DNA of 64,000 nt from an uncultured Deferribacterales bacterium (GTDB lineage: Bacteria > Chrysiogenota > Deferribacteres > Deferribacterales > Mucispirillaceae). Under the pieces are notes generated by a model. It made no database searches, was not told the origin of the DNA, and saw nothing but the letters and a program-made list of their open reading frames with translations. The stretch lies in the NCBI GenBank assembly GCA_947853665.1, contig CANTXF010000016.1:1-64000 (forward strand). Direction: 5' to 3'. Below are positions 28,082-37,709 of the stretch, piece by piece; within the stretch, counting starts at the first letter, position 1; each line of letters opens with the position of its first letter. Made by a program: the position numbers and the translations under genes.

Positions 28082-28660
28082 TTATAAATCATGGATATAT
28101 TTTATACCCATGAGTTCGAGATTCTTTATGCAAAGTACCAGAAGCCGCGCCGTATGGGCGGCGTCGAAAAGGGCTCTGTGACGGCTTCCTCCGTGCACGT
28201 CGGCCCGGATATTCAGCAGCTCTATCATGCTGTCAAGGTTATACCGTTTAAAATGCGGATATGCCTTCTTCGCCATTTTTACAGTATCCAGCACGCCGAG
28301 AAACGGCGGCCTTATTCCTGATTCCTTGAACGCGCGCTCTATAAAACCCATATCGAATCTGGCGTTATGCGCCACAAGGACGGTATTTTTTGTAAACTCC
28401 GCAAAATCCGGAATCACGTTTGCGATTACCGGCTTATCGGCGACCATATCGTCGGAAATGCCGTGGATTCTGTAGCAGTCGTAGCTTATGGGGCATTGCG
28501 GGTTGATAAGCTGCGAAAAAGTATCGTCCATATCTATTACAAGCTCCGGTTTTACTTTTACGGCGGCTATTTCAAGGAGACGGGCATATTTCGGAGACAT
28601 TCCTGTGGTTTCCGTGTCCACCACGGTAAATGTAAGTTGATTCAGAGGTTTATCAAGCAT
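28082..28660 (-). CDS. DnaQ-like 3'-5' exonuclease
   Basis: DEDDh exonuclease of 192 residues. Exo I motif VVDTETTG at about 13-20, Exo II HNARFDMGF near 98, Exo III HRALFDAAHTA near 158 carry the acidic metal ligands and the catalytic histidine. Such proteins act as the polymerase III epsilon proofreading subunit or as stand-alone exonucleases; the short length and lack of a clear clamp-binding tail do not settle this. It starts within the end of rsmA and lies 65 bases before folC. Confidence 0.88.
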   Translation of the reverse strand: MLDKPLNQLTFTVVDTETTGMSPKYARLLEIAAVKVKPELVIDMDDTFSQLINPQCPISYDCYRIHGISDDMVADKPVIANVIPDFAEFTKNTVLVAHNARFDMGFIERAFKESGIRPPFLGVLDTVKMAKKAYPHFKRYNLDSMIELLNIRADVHGGSRHRALFDAAHTARLLVLCIKNLELMGIKYIHDL

Positions 28661-29462
28661 TTAAATTCCTGAACAGTTTTATGAACCTTTCCGGAGAAAG
28701 CTCCTCCGCTCTTGTTTTTAAAGTTAAATTAGAACTTAAGAGAATATCATCTATATTTTTTATATCTCTAAGGTTATTTTTAAGTGTTTTTCTTTTCTGA
28801 ACGAAAGCCTTTCTTAAAAAGGCAAAGAAATCTTTTTCCTCATTTTCCGGGAGTAGCCGTGCGCTTTTAGGCGTGAATTTAAGCACGGTTGACATTACTC
28901 CCGCATTGGGCCAGAAATTTCCTCCCCCGATGTCCCTTATCTTTTCTATTTCAAAAAGGTAGGAAGCGAATACTGATACTGACGAGTATATTTTCGAATT
29001 CGGTTTGGCCGCTATCCTGTCGGCTACCTCTTTCTGGAACATAAACACCATAGTTTTTATTTCGGCTCCCGATAAAGCGGCCCGTTCGAATAGTTTTACG
29101 GACAGATTATAGGGGAGGTTGCCGGCGAATATTACCGGTTTGCCGGGGAAGAAATCGGCAAAGCGCGCGGTAAGAGCGTCTTCGTTTATAATGGACAGAT
29201 TACGGTAATAAAAAAGATACCTGCCGAGAAACTCGGCCAAATCCGCGTCTATTTCCACGGCTTTAACGTTTGCGCCTGTTTCCGCGAACAGCTGAGTGAG
29301 CACTCCGCATCCCGGCCCTATCTCTATTACGTTTTCTCCGGAGGATGCTCCGGAGGCCGCTACTATTTCATTGAGAATATGCCCGTTAGTCAGAAAATGC
29401 TGGCCGAGGGCCTTTTTAGTGAAACGGGCCTCTTTTTTAAAGGCGTCCAGAAGATTTATCAT
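28653..29462 (-). CDS. rsmA: 16S rRNA dimethyladenosine transferase (KsgA)
   Basis: SAM-dependent enzyme of 269 residues that dimethylates two adjacent adenosines near the 3' end of 16S rRNA during small-subunit assembly. Motifs: KKALGQHFLTN near 17-27, the SAM-binding EIGPGCGVLTQ near 47, acidic VEIDADL near 70, and the catalytic NLPYNLS near 115. It overlaps pdxA by 26 bases upstream and the exonuclease gene by 8 bases downstream, keeping the common pdxA-rsmA pairing. Confidence 0.95.
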   Translation of the reverse strand: MINLLDAFKKEARFTKKALGQHFLTNGHILNEIVAASGASSGENVIEIGPGCGVLTQLFAETGANVKAVEIDADLAEFLGRYLFYYRNLSIINEDALTARFADFFPGKPVIFAGNLPYNLSVKLFERAALSGAEIKTMVFMFQKEVADRIAAKPNSKIYSSVSVFASYLFEIEKIRDIGGGNFWPNAGVMSTVLKFTPKSARLLPENEEKDFFAFLRKAFVQKRKTLKNNLRDIKNIDDILLSSNLTLKTRAEELSPERFIKLFRNLNA

Positions 29463-30399
29463 ATTTTACCATTTTATCCGCGGTTATTACGGCCTTTTCC
29501 AGGCTGGAAAATGATGCCGTTCCTTTTCCGGCAATATCGAAAGCCGTTCCGTGATCTACGGAGGTTCTTATAAAGGGCAGATTCAGCGTAATGTTTACCG
29601 CTTCGCCGAAAGAGTCCATTTTTACGGCAATCATCCCCTGATCGTGATACATTGCTATTATAAAATCCCAGCCTTTTGCTCCGGTAAATACAGTATCTGC
29701 CGGAAAAGGCCCGCTCACGTCTATTCCGGCGGCTTTTGCCTTTTCTATGGCCGGGGTTATAAGAGTGATTTCCTCTGTTCCTATAGCGCCTTCGTCTCCT
29801 GCGTGGGGATTCAGGGCGCATACCGCTATCCTGGGCTTTGCCCTGCCGAAATATCTTCCGGCCCTGTGGGCGTTTTCCGCTGCGGTGAGTATTTTTTCTT
29901 CCGTAAGTTCGTAGGGCACCCGGCTTATGGGACAGTGGGTGGTGGCCATTATAGTTTTTACCCGGTTTCCCGCAAGCAGCATGGATACCCGCGGCGTTCC
30001 CGCAAGGTATGCCAGGTATTCCGTATGGCCTCGGAAATCAAAACCGGCGTCTTTTACCGATTTCTTATTTATCGGGCAGGTCACTACCGCGTCGAATTCG
30101 CCGCGCATGGCTCCTTCGGCCGCGCGCCGTATGTAATCCATAGACGCTTTGCCGCATATGGGGCTGTGCCTGCCCCAGGCAAAATCGAAATATTCTCCCT
30201 TTTCCGGCTCCGTTATTTTTAAACCCGGAGGAACCGGGGTTTTTAAAATATCCGAGAAGGTTTTTTTTATGATAAATTCATGCCCTACGATTGTCATATC
30301 AAAGGAGGCAGCCCGTCCAGATGCGATAAATTTGCAGAGTATTTCATACCCTATGCCGGCCGGATCTCCGGCTGTTAAGGCCAGTTTTGGTTTGTTCAT
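29437..30399 (-). CDS. pdxA: 4-hydroxythreonine-4-phosphate dehydrogenase
   Basis: NAD-dependent enzyme of the deoxyxylulose-5-phosphate dependent pyridoxal phosphate pathway. 320 residues from the ATG at 30399 (MNKPKLALTAGDPAGIGYE), which matches the usual N-terminus; an ATG at 30441 would add 14 residues, and neither has a strong ribosome site. Metal-binding histidines are in FRGHTEYLA, NPHAGDEG and YHDQGMIAVK. It is the first gene of the minus-strand unit that continues with rsmA. No clear promoter is seen in the divergent gap to the dehydrogenase gene. Confidence 0.92.
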   Translation of the reverse strand: MNKPKLALTAGDPAGIGYEILCKFIASGRAASFDMTIVGHEFIIKKTFSDILKTPVPPGLKITEPEKGEYFDFAWGRHSPICGKASMDYIRRAAEGAMRGEFDAVVTCPINKKSVKDAGFDFRGHTEYLAYLAGTPRVSMLLAGNRVKTIMATTHCPISRVPYELTEEKILTAAENAHRAGRYFGRAKPRIAVCALNPHAGDEGAIGTEEITLITPAIEKAKAAGIDVSGPFPADTVFTGAKGWDFIIAMYHDQGMIAVKMDSFGEAVNITLNLPFIRTSVDHGTAFDIAGKGTASFSSLEKAVITADKMVKYDKSSGRL

Positions 30400-30494
30400 G
30401 GACTTTTTCTGACACGGCGGTGAGGATTTGTCAATATCCATATGCGTCTGCGGTTCTTAAAATTTATTTTATGCTGTAAATCCTCCCGCCGTTA

Positions 30495-30503
30495 TGATAC
30501 AAT
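30495..30503 (+). promoter_or_regulatory. Extended -10 promoter element before the FAD/Fe-S dehydrogenase
   Basis: TGATACAAT at 30495-30503, a TG-extended -10 box, 33 bases before the ATG. The -35 region (CTGTAA at 30474) is weak. The same nine bases occur before the AhbD-like gene. Confidence 0.4.
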
Positions 30504-30535
30504 AAAAAGATATGATTTAGCGATATGGGGCTTAT

Positions 30536-33373
30536 ATGGTAAAAATCACGGAAAATATATTCGATGAATTAAAAAACAGGATAGAAGGGGAACTGTATAC
30601 CGACAAGCTGCGCCGTTATATGCTTTCCACCGACGGGAGCATATTCCGGGTGGAGCCTGCCTGCGTTGTATACCCGAAATCCTCAAAAGACGTGGCCGAG
30701 ATATGCCGGTTCGCTTCCGAAAGGAAGTTTTCCGTTCATTCCAGGGGCGCAGGCTCCGGACTCTGCGGAGCGTCTATAGGCCGCGGGATAGTCATTGATT
30801 TTTCAAAATACATGAACAGGCTTTTGTCTTTTGAAAAAAAGCCGGACGGAGAGGCTTTCTTTATATGCGAGCCGGGATATAAGTACGGCGAGCTGGAAAA
30901 GACGCTTGCAGGCTCCGGGCTTTTCTGGCCGCCATCCCCTTCCAGCGGAGAATACGCTTCTTTCGGAGGTATGTACGGCACTAACGCTGGAGGAGCTTAT
31001 TCCGTTAAATACGGCAACGTTGCCGATTATATAGTTGACGCGGAGATAGTCCTCTGGGACGGCACCGTTACCACTCTTTCCGAAATAGAGGGGACGGACC
31101 CTGATAAATTGCCGGCCGCCTTTAAAAGCCTTTATCTTCTTGTCGATAAAAATAAGGAAAAAATAAAATCCGCTTATCCTCCCATCGCGTGCAATGTGTG
31201 CGGTTACGAGGCCAGGGGGGCTTCCGACGGGGGTCGTCTCCGCCTGCATAAGCTGCTGGGCGGTTCGGAGGGAACTTTATGCGTCGTAACGAAGCTTACC
31301 TTCAGGGTTATTCGTAAAAAGCCATTCGACAGTCTGGTAGTAGCCTATTTTAATGATAAAACTTCTTCGGCCAGAGCCGCTCAGATAGCTTTAAAGTACG
31401 ATCCGGCAGGTATTGAGATTATGGATAGGTCCCTTCTGGAGCTGGCGGTGGAGGAGGAACCGGATTTGGGCGGCAGGATACCGGCCGGCATAGACAACGC
31501 CTTGTTGATAGAATTCGACGGCGAAACTAAAGAAGAAGTGGCCGGATATGCCGACGACACCGTAAAAAAAATAACCTCGGAGCTTCTTACCCAGAACGTA
31601 TATATGGCGGTAAGCGAAGAAGAGAAATCAAGTTTCTGGGCTGTAAGGAAAGCCGCCGTGCCCATACTTTACCGGCTTAAGGGCAAAAAGAAAATTCTGG
31701 CGCTTGTGGAAGACGCGGCGGTTCCTACGGAAAGGCTGACGGAGTATTTCGACGGTTTGTATAAAATATTCGGCAAGCACGGCGTAAGGTTCGTTTCTTA
31801 CGGCCATATAGCAAAGGGCCTCCTGCACAACAGACCGCTGCTGGATATGAAAGACCCTTACGATATAGAGCTTTTAAAAACCCTTGCCGACGAAGTGTTT
31901 GCCCTTGTAAGGAGCCTTGACGGAACTATATCCGGCGAACATGGGGACGGAAGGCTCAGAAGCTGCTATATTCCGAGACAATATAATAATATCTACGATA
32001 TTTTTCTTCAGATAAAATCCATAATGGACCCTGAAAATATCTTTAACCCTGAAATCAAAACTACGAACGACCCTGCCCAGATGACGAAGCATCTGCGTTA
32101 CGGGTCTGATTACGGGGCGTACGATTCCGGCAGAAAAATGCTTATATGGAACGAGGATTTTGTTGCCGAAGCGGAAAAATGCCACGGCTGTTCTAAATGC
32201 ACTACGGTTACCGACGCCACGAGGATGTGCCCGATATATAAAAGCACCAGAGACGAGTCGGCCGCTCCCAAAGCGAAAGCCAACGTCCTTAGGGCTCTTT
32301 TAAGCAGCGCCGTAGATTCTCAGGCTATGTATACGGAGGCGTTCCAGGCCGTAATGAATAAGTGCGTCAATTGCGGCAGCTGTTCCATTGAGTGCCCGTC
32401 CAGGGTAAATATTCCCAAACTGGCTCTGGAAGCCAAAGCCCGATACGCGGAAAAATTCGGCGTTCCCATAGACGCTAAGCTTGTTACGAAATTCGAGCTT
32501 GCCGGCAGAACCGTAAGGAAGTTTTCCGGCGCGATTTCCCTTGCCATGAAGCCTAAATTCATGCGCAAGATATCGGAGGCCTTTACGGGGCTTGCAGCAG
32601 AAAGGGAATTTGTGCGTTTCTCGTCCAAATCTCTTTACGAAAGAGTAGGAAAAACGGAAGGACAGGGCGAAAAAACCGTAATGTATTTCGCCGGATGTTA
32701 CGCTTCATACATAAAGCCGGAGATAGGAGAAAGCGCGGTAAGGGTTCTAAAAAAGCTGGGCTTTAAAGTAATAATACCGGAGCAGCATTGCTGCGGTATT
32801 CCGCATCTTTCCAAAGGGCTTGCGTCCGGAGCGAGAAAGCAGATAGCGAAAAACGTAAAAAGCTGGGGAAAATTGATAGACAGCGTGGATTATATCGTTA
32901 CAGCCTGTTCCTCCTGCGCCCTGTCTCTGACTAAGGAATGGGGATACTGCCAAAATGACGAAACGATACAAAAGATAGCGGCTAAAACCGTCTATATATC
33001 CGACCTTGTACTTCCGCTCATTAACGGGGACTATTTGAGGCGCCAGGAAGTGCCTTTGGCTTACCATTGTCCGTGCCACATGAAATTGCTGAAAAACCCT
33101 TCTTCATCCTTTAACCTTATGCGGTCCATGCCGGGAGTGGAAGTTGAGGACCTTAAAAGCTCATGCTGCGGTATGGCTGGAAGCTGGGGCATATCCGCCA
33201 AGAATTATGATTTGTCCGTAAAAATAGGCACAGGAATGGTTAAAAAACTCATCGATTCGAAAGCCCATATAGGGGTTACGGATTGTCCCACATGCGCCAT
33301 GCAGATGGAGCATCTGGGGAATAAACCGATACTGCATCCGGTTGAGGTGCTTGACAGATGCTTAAAAGATTAA
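30536..33373 (+). CDS. FAD-linked and Fe-S dehydrogenase (GlcD-GlcF fusion, D-lactate dehydrogenase type)
   Basis: 945 residues. The N-terminal half is a PCMH-type FAD oxidase: GAGSGLCGASIGRG near 70, PSSGEYASFGGMYGTNAGG near 141, and SGEHGDGRLRS near 465. Two [4Fe-4S] motifs follow, CHGCSKC...CP near 548 and CVNCGSCSIECP near 614, then two CCG domains (CCGIPHLSKG near 747, CCGMAGSWG near 878). This is the layout of single-chain glycolate oxidase or D-lactate dehydrogenases that oxidise 2-hydroxyacids and pass electrons to quinone or cytochrome c. Substrate is inferred only from the family. A GGGG site precedes the ATG. The last 16 bases overlap the next gene. Confidence 0.88.
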   Translation: MVKITENIFDELKNRIEGELYTDKLRRYMLSTDGSIFRVEPACVVYPKSSKDVAEICRFASERKFSVHSRGAGSGLCGASIGRGIVIDFSKYMNRLLSFEKKPDGEAFFICEPGYKYGELEKTLAGSGLFWPPSPSSGEYASFGGMYGTNAGGAYSVKYGNVADYIVDAEIVLWDGTVTTLSEIEGTDPDKLPAAFKSLYLLVDKNKEKIKSAYPPIACNVCGYEARGASDGGRLRLHKLLGGSEGTLCVVTKLTFRVIRKKPFDSLVVAYFNDKTSSARAAQIALKYDPAGIEIMDRSLLELAVEEEPDLGGRIPAGIDNALLIEFDGETKEEVAGYADDTVKKITSELLTQNVYMAVSEEEKSSFWAVRKAAVPILYRLKGKKKILALVEDAAVPTERLTEYFDGLYKIFGKHGVRFVSYGHIAKGLLHNRPLLDMKDPYDIELLKTLADEVFALVRSLDGTISGEHGDGRLRSCYIPRQYNNIYDIFLQIKSIMDPENIFNPEIKTTNDPAQMTKHLRYGSDYGAYDSGRKMLIWNEDFVAEAEKCHGCSKCTTVTDATRMCPIYKSTRDESAAPKAKANVLRALLSSAVDSQAMYTEAFQAVMNKCVNCGSCSIECPSRVNIPKLALEAKARYAEKFGVPIDAKLVTKFELAGRTVRKFSGAISLAMKPKFMRKISEAFTGLAAEREFVRFSSKSLYERVGKTEGQGEKTVMYFAGCYASYIKPEIGESAVRVLKKLGFKVIIPEQHCCGIPHLSKGLASGARKQIAKNVKSWGKLIDSVDYIVTACSSCALSLTKEWGYCQNDETIQKIAAKTVYISDLVLPLINGDYLRRQEVPLAYHCPCHMKLLKNPSSSFNLMRSMPGVEVEDLKSSCCGMAGSWGISAKNYDLSVKIGTGMVKKLIDSKAHIGVTDCPTCAMQMEHLGNKPILHPVEVLDRCLKD

Positions 33374-34617
33374 CTGCGGCGCTTTTTCTGATCATAGCCC
33401 CGGTATACGCCTTTTCTGCGGACAAAGCCGCGCAGAAGGAAACGGAGGCCGGTTTCGACGAAGACTACTTTGTAGGGCTGAAAGCCTTTGACGACGGGTT
33501 TTACGACGCGGCGCAAGCCAGCCTGCTTGATTTTCTGAGCCGCGACGGTAAATCTTCCAGGGCGGGTTTTGCCACCTATCTTCTTTATCAGATATATATG
33601 TTTGATAAAGACTTTAAAAATGCGCAGCAAGCTATTGATAGACTTGATAATTTTAAAGATGAACGTTTCGACGCAAAAAAAATGGAAGCCGATAAAATGT
33701 ATGTGGCGGCCAAAATAAACTGCCAGGACGCGGAAAAGATGCTCCTGTCTTCCATTAACGACGTGTGGTTCCGCGTATATCTGGATTCCGGCTGCACCGT
33801 TACGGACGCCGTGGTAAAACACGGGACAAGACCTGAATTTTCATCCGATACGTTATACCGTTTAATGGATAAATCGCGGGAAGATAAAAAACAAATGGCC
33901 CTTATTTATTCCGGCCTTTCCGATAAAAAGAGAACGGAAAAGGTAAATAACTATTTCGGCCGTTATTTCGCTTCTCAGAATATGATGCAGGAGTTCTGGG
34001 AGCTTTATAAAGGATATAAGGATTCCGATATGGTTTCAATAGCGTTGGATTACGTGTGGAATCAGAACGATTATCCCAAATACGTCAATCTGTTCGGCAG
34101 CGACGTTAAAAAGGAGTATAAGCTCCAAAAGGCGGCTTACTGCCGCATGATAGAGGCAAGCAATAAAATAGGCGGCGGGTTCGACTGCGGCGTAGTGGAC
34201 GGCTGTCTGGGAAAAGACAGCCCCGATTATGTAAAAACCAAGCTTGCCTGCTATATGAAAAACGAAGATAAAGACGGAATAAACGTTTTTATGAAGGATG
34301 TTTCCAAAAAAGAAGCGGAAGGATTATGCGAATACGCAAGATATATGATAGGCAAGAACCTTTACTCCGCGGGCTTTCTGGGTAAATTTTCCGGATGTGC
34401 CGATAAAGGCTCTATGTATGAGGCGCTTTATAAAGCAAACGACCCTGACGGCATAATAAACCTTGCCGGCAAAAGCGGCGGGCAGATGGATTTGGCTTAT
34501 CTTGCCGCGGCTTATTCGATGGCGGGTAAGGAAGACGAGGCCAGGGCCGCTTTTTCAAAGATTACGGAACCTCAATTCATTGAAATGGTAAAAGCAAGGA
34601 CGGGGCTTTCTAAATGA
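33358..34617 (+). CDS. Exported TPR-like protein of unknown function
   Basis: 419 residues with a cleavable signal peptide (MLKRLTAALFLIIAPVYAFSA). The mature part is helical, with repeated patterns such as GLKAFDDGFYDAAQASLLDFL and YLLYQIYMFDKDFKNAQQAI that fit tetratricopeptide or Sel1-like repeats; several cysteines occur in the C-terminal half. It lies in the periplasm or is tethered there. No enzyme motif is seen and I do not recognise the family. It begins inside the end of the dehydrogenase gene behind GAGGTG, and its stop overlaps the next gene (ATGA), so all three are coupled. Confidence 0.75.
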   Translation: MLKRLTAALFLIIAPVYAFSADKAAQKETEAGFDEDYFVGLKAFDDGFYDAAQASLLDFLSRDGKSSRAGFATYLLYQIYMFDKDFKNAQQAIDRLDNFKDERFDAKKMEADKMYVAAKINCQDAEKMLLSSINDVWFRVYLDSGCTVTDAVVKHGTRPEFSSDTLYRLMDKSREDKKQMALIYSGLSDKKRTEKVNNYFGRYFASQNMMQEFWELYKGYKDSDMVSIALDYVWNQNDYPKYVNLFGSDVKKEYKLQKAAYCRMIEASNKIGGGFDCGVVDGCLGKDSPDYVKTKLACYMKNEDKDGINVFMKDVSKKEAEGLCEYARYMIGKNLYSAGFLGKFSGCADKGSMYEALYKANDPDGIINLAGKSGGQMDLAYLAAAYSMAGKEDEARAAFSKITEPQFIEMVKARTGLSK

Positions 34618-35336
34618 AGAAGCTTATCGTTTTGCCCGTTATATTGGCCGCGATAGCGGCTGTCTGGACGTTTAAATATATAAACGGCCGGGACTATAAG
34701 CTTTATGACGAAGCTAAGGAGCTTGAGGCCCAAGGCGATATTTACGGCGCTCACGATAAAATATCGGAAGCTCTTAAATTAAACCCTAAAAACAGAAAGG
34801 TAATATCCTATAAAACAGAGCTTTACTTTCTCGTGAAAAACGATTCCGCCCTTAAAGAGGCGCGCAGTGGTAAAGAGGACGCTGAAAAGGCCATGGAGAA
34901 AGGCGATTACGCTTTAGCGGCAAAAAGACTGGACGAAGCTCTGGCCGCCGTGGATAACGTTTCCTCCCTTTACGAGGGTTACAGTGAAGCGGAAGAACTT
35001 CAGAAAGAGCTTATAAAGGACGTGGACAGGGTCTTGCGCGAAGCTCCCGAAAAATATTATCTGAAAGGGCTTGAGCTATACGGCCGAGGGGAATATGAGC
35101 GGGCCTACAATATGCTCGGCTATATTTCCGCGCCTTCTCCTAAAATTATAAAGCTTATGGATGAAATAGCCTATAAAATAGGCTGCGACAAATATGACGC
35201 GGCGGAGGTCAATCCGGGCGACGGCTATGCCGTAAGAGAATCCATAAGCTGGCTTGATAAGGTAAGCGCTTCGTCTCCGGATCATATAGACGCGAAAGCC
35301 CGTATAAGCAGGCTTAAAAACTATTTGAAAAACTAA
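34614..35336 (+). CDS. Membrane-anchored TPR protein of unknown function
   Basis: 240 residues. One N-terminal hydrophobic segment (about 4-20, VLPVILAAIAAVWTF) without a clear cleavage site should anchor it in the inner membrane with the rest in the periplasm. Repeat-like helices follow: YDEAKELEAQGDIYGAHDKI, MEKGDYALAAKRLDEAL and LELYGRGEYERAYNML are typical TPR helix pairs. Coupled by a 4-base overlap to the preceding exported repeat protein, and 16 bases before hldE. The pair may scaffold an envelope process such as lipopolysaccharide core assembly; that is inference from position only. Confidence 0.75.
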   Translation: MKKLIVLPVILAAIAAVWTFKYINGRDYKLYDEAKELEAQGDIYGAHDKISEALKLNPKNRKVISYKTELYFLVKNDSALKEARSGKEDAEKAMEKGDYALAAKRLDEALAAVDNVSSLYEGYSEAEELQKELIKDVDRVLREAPEKYYLKGLELYGRGEYERAYNMLGYISAPSPKIIKLMDEIAYKIGCDKYDAAEVNPGDGYAVRESISWLDKVSASSPDHIDAKARISRLKNYLKN

Positions 35337-35352
35337 CGCCGCGGAAGGTGAT

Positions 35353-36771
35353 ATGAAAAGCATGGATTTTTCAAAAGCTCGAGTTTTCGTTATAGGCGAT
35401 ATAATGCTAGACAGATATTATTACGGCGGCGTTTCAAGAATATCGCCGGAGGCTCCTGTGCCGGTCGTCGCCGTGGAATCCGATATTTTCACTTTGGGCG
35501 GAGCGGGGAACGTTGCCAACAATATCGCTGGCCTTAAGGCGGAATGCCGCATCTTCGCTTCCGCCGCCGGCGACAGCTCCGGAAGAAAGCTGCGCAGCCT
35601 GCTTGACGGTATAAATACTCAATATTTCTTTATCGATACGGGCGCTCCCACCACTACGAAGCTGCGCATAGTCGGAGAGAAGCAGCAGATAGTGCGGGTG
35701 GATTTTGAGGAGATAAGGCCCGTATCCCCGTCGTCCGCCGATTCTTTTAAAAATGAAATATCCAAATATGCGGACGAATGTAACTGCGTGGTTATTTCCG
35801 ACTACGGAAAAGGAATATGCACGCCTGAAATATGCGGTTTTACGATATCTGAGGCTAAAAAGGCGGGAAAGCCCGTAATAGTAGACCCGAAAGGCGGGGA
35901 TTGGTCCAAATACCGCGGAGCCACTGTCGTTACCCCTAATGTTAAAGAACTTGGCGAGGTGGCTGGCGCGCATATAAAAAATAACGATTATGACGTAGTT
36001 TTCGCCGGCCGCGGCATAAGGGAAAAATATTCCATAGAGTATCTTGTCGTAACCCGTTCCGAAAAGGGCATAACGATAATATCCGGAAACGGTTATAAAC
36101 ATATACCGACTAAAGCAAGGGAGGTTTTCGACGTATCCGGAGCCGGAGACACGGTAGTGGCTACGATGGCTGCAGCTCTCGGCGCCGGTTTCGGTATCGA
36201 AGACGCCGTAGAAACGGCAAATGCCGCGGCCGGGATAGTAGTCGGCAAAATAGGCACGGCTCCGATAAACGCCGACGAGTTGGGGTTCGCGGTCAACTGC
36301 TTGGTCCATTCCAAGCTTGTTTCGCCGTCCAAAATCGGTATGATAGCTGAAAACGAACGCCGCAAAGGCAAAAAGATAGTGTTTACGAACGGATGTTTCG
36401 ATATTCTTCACAGGGGGCATGTAACTTATCTCAAAAAAGCCGCCGCCATGGGGGACCTCCTTATCGTGGGCCTTAACAGCGACGCTTCCGTCAGGCGGCT
36501 TAAAGGCGGCGGGAGGCCCGTAAACAATGAGGCCGACAGAGCAGAAGTCCTTTCCGCCCTAGAATCGGTGGATTATGTGGCAGTCTTTGACGAAGATACT
36601 CCTTTGGAGCTTGTTAAGGCGGTCAAACCGGATATTCTGGCAAAAGGGGGAGATTATAATGCATGCGACGTTGTTGGGAGAGAATACGCCAAAAGGGTTT
36701 CCATAATAGATTTTGTGGACGGCTATTCCACCACAGGCACGATAAATAAACTTAACGGAGGCAATATATGA
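35353..36771 (+). CDS. hldE: Bifunctional heptose 7-phosphate kinase/heptose 1-phosphate adenylyltransferase
   Basis: 472-residue fusion, the usual HldE length. The N-terminal PfkB-type kinase (about 1-315) has GGAGNVANNIAG near 50 and the catalytic GAGDTVVA near 264. The C-terminal nucleotidyltransferase has GCFDILHRGHVTYL near 346 and adenylates heptose 1-phosphate. It makes ADP-heptose for the lipopolysaccharide inner core. A GGAAGGTG site precedes the ATG. The stop overlaps the hldD start (ATATATGA). Confidence 0.95.
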   Translation: MKSMDFSKARVFVIGDIMLDRYYYGGVSRISPEAPVPVVAVESDIFTLGGAGNVANNIAGLKAECRIFASAAGDSSGRKLRSLLDGINTQYFFIDTGAPTTTKLRIVGEKQQIVRVDFEEIRPVSPSSADSFKNEISKYADECNCVVISDYGKGICTPEICGFTISEAKKAGKPVIVDPKGGDWSKYRGATVVTPNVKELGEVAGAHIKNNDYDVVFAGRGIREKYSIEYLVVTRSEKGITIISGNGYKHIPTKAREVFDVSGAGDTVVATMAAALGAGFGIEDAVETANAAAGIVVGKIGTAPINADELGFAVNCLVHSKLVSPSKIGMIAENERRKGKKIVFTNGCFDILHRGHVTYLKKAAAMGDLLIVGLNSDASVRRLKGGGRPVNNEADRAEVLSALESVDYVAVFDEDTPLELVKAVKPDILAKGGDYNACDVVGREYAKRVSIIDFVDGYSTTGTINKLNGGNI

Positions 36772-37709
36772 TACTGGTAACCGGAGGCGCCGGTTTTATC
36801 GGTTCCAACATAGTTCGCGGGCTAAACGATATGGGCGTTGCGGATATAGTTATTACCGACGATCTTTCAAACGGCGATAAACACAGAAACCTTAATCGTC
36901 TCAACTTTAGGGATTATATAGACAAAGCCGATTTCGACGCAGATTCGTTTTTCAGCGGAAACGCCGTTGAAGCTGTGTTTCATCAGGGAGCGTGCTCCAG
37001 CACTACGGAAAGCGACGGCCGCTATATGATGAAAAATAATTATGAATATTCAAAAAATATTCTTCACGCCTGTATAAAACATAACGCGAGATTTTTATAC
37101 GCGTCCAGCGCTTCCGTGTACGGCGGAGGAGAGCGCGGCTTCAGGGAAATATCCGAATGCGAATACCCGCTGAACGTCTACGCTTTTTCCAAGTATCAGT
37201 TCGACAGGTATCTTACGGCTATGATGCCGTCTCTTAAAATACAGACCGTCGGTCTGCGGTATTTTAACGTTTACGGCCCCCAGGAAAATCATAAGGGCAA
37301 AATGGCGTCGGTGGCCTTCCATATGTTCAATCAGATAAAAAACGGAGAAAAAATGAAGCTTTTTGAAGGAAGCGAAAATTTTAAGCGTGATTTTATCCAT
37401 GTGGACGACGTCGTTTCCGTCAATTTGTTTTTTTACGAAAATAAGCGTCTTTCCGGTATATATAACTGCGGCACCGGCAAAGCAGAAAGCTTCTGCCGAA
37501 TAGCGGACGCTCTTTCTGAAATGTATCCCGAAGCGTCGGCGGCCTCAATACCTTTTCCGGAAAGTCTTAAAGGCAAATATCAGGCTTTTACGCAGGCCGA
37601 TATCTCTAAATTAAGGGAAGCCGGATATACCAAAGAGTTTATGTCTCTTTCCGATGGAACGAAAAAATACGCGAAAATCCTCGAAACAAGCGGGGGCTAT
37701 CTGCTTTGA
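36768..37709 (+). CDS. hldD: ADP-L-glycero-D-manno-heptose 6-epimerase
   Basis: Short-chain dehydrogenase of 313 residues that inverts C6 of ADP-heptose, the last step before transfer to the core. N-terminal NAD(P) motif GGAGFIGSN at 6-14; catalytic SSASVYGGG and YAFSKYQFD (YxxxK) near 112-145, as in HldD, and the family segment KRDFIHVDDV near 206. Overlaps hldE by 4 bases and the glycosyltransferase by 4 bases. Confidence 0.95.
   Translation: MILVTGGAGFIGSNIVRGLNDMGVADIVITDDLSNGDKHRNLNRLNFRDYIDKADFDADSFFSGNAVEAVFHQGACSSTTESDGRYMMKNNYEYSKNILHACIKHNARFLYASSASVYGGGERGFREISECEYPLNVYAFSKYQFDRYLTAMMPSLKIQTVGLRYFNVYGPQENHKGKMASVAFHMFNQIKNGEKMKLFEGSENFKRDFIHVDDVVSVNLFFYENKRLSGIYNCGTGKAESFCRIADALSEMYPEASAASIPFPESLKGKYQAFTQADISKLREAGYTKEFMSLSDGTKKYAKILETSGGYLL

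Noticed and set aside
35434-36420. Open frame of 328 codons on the minus strand
   Set aside because: Shadow of hldE; aromatic-rich, low-information translation and no ribosome site of note.
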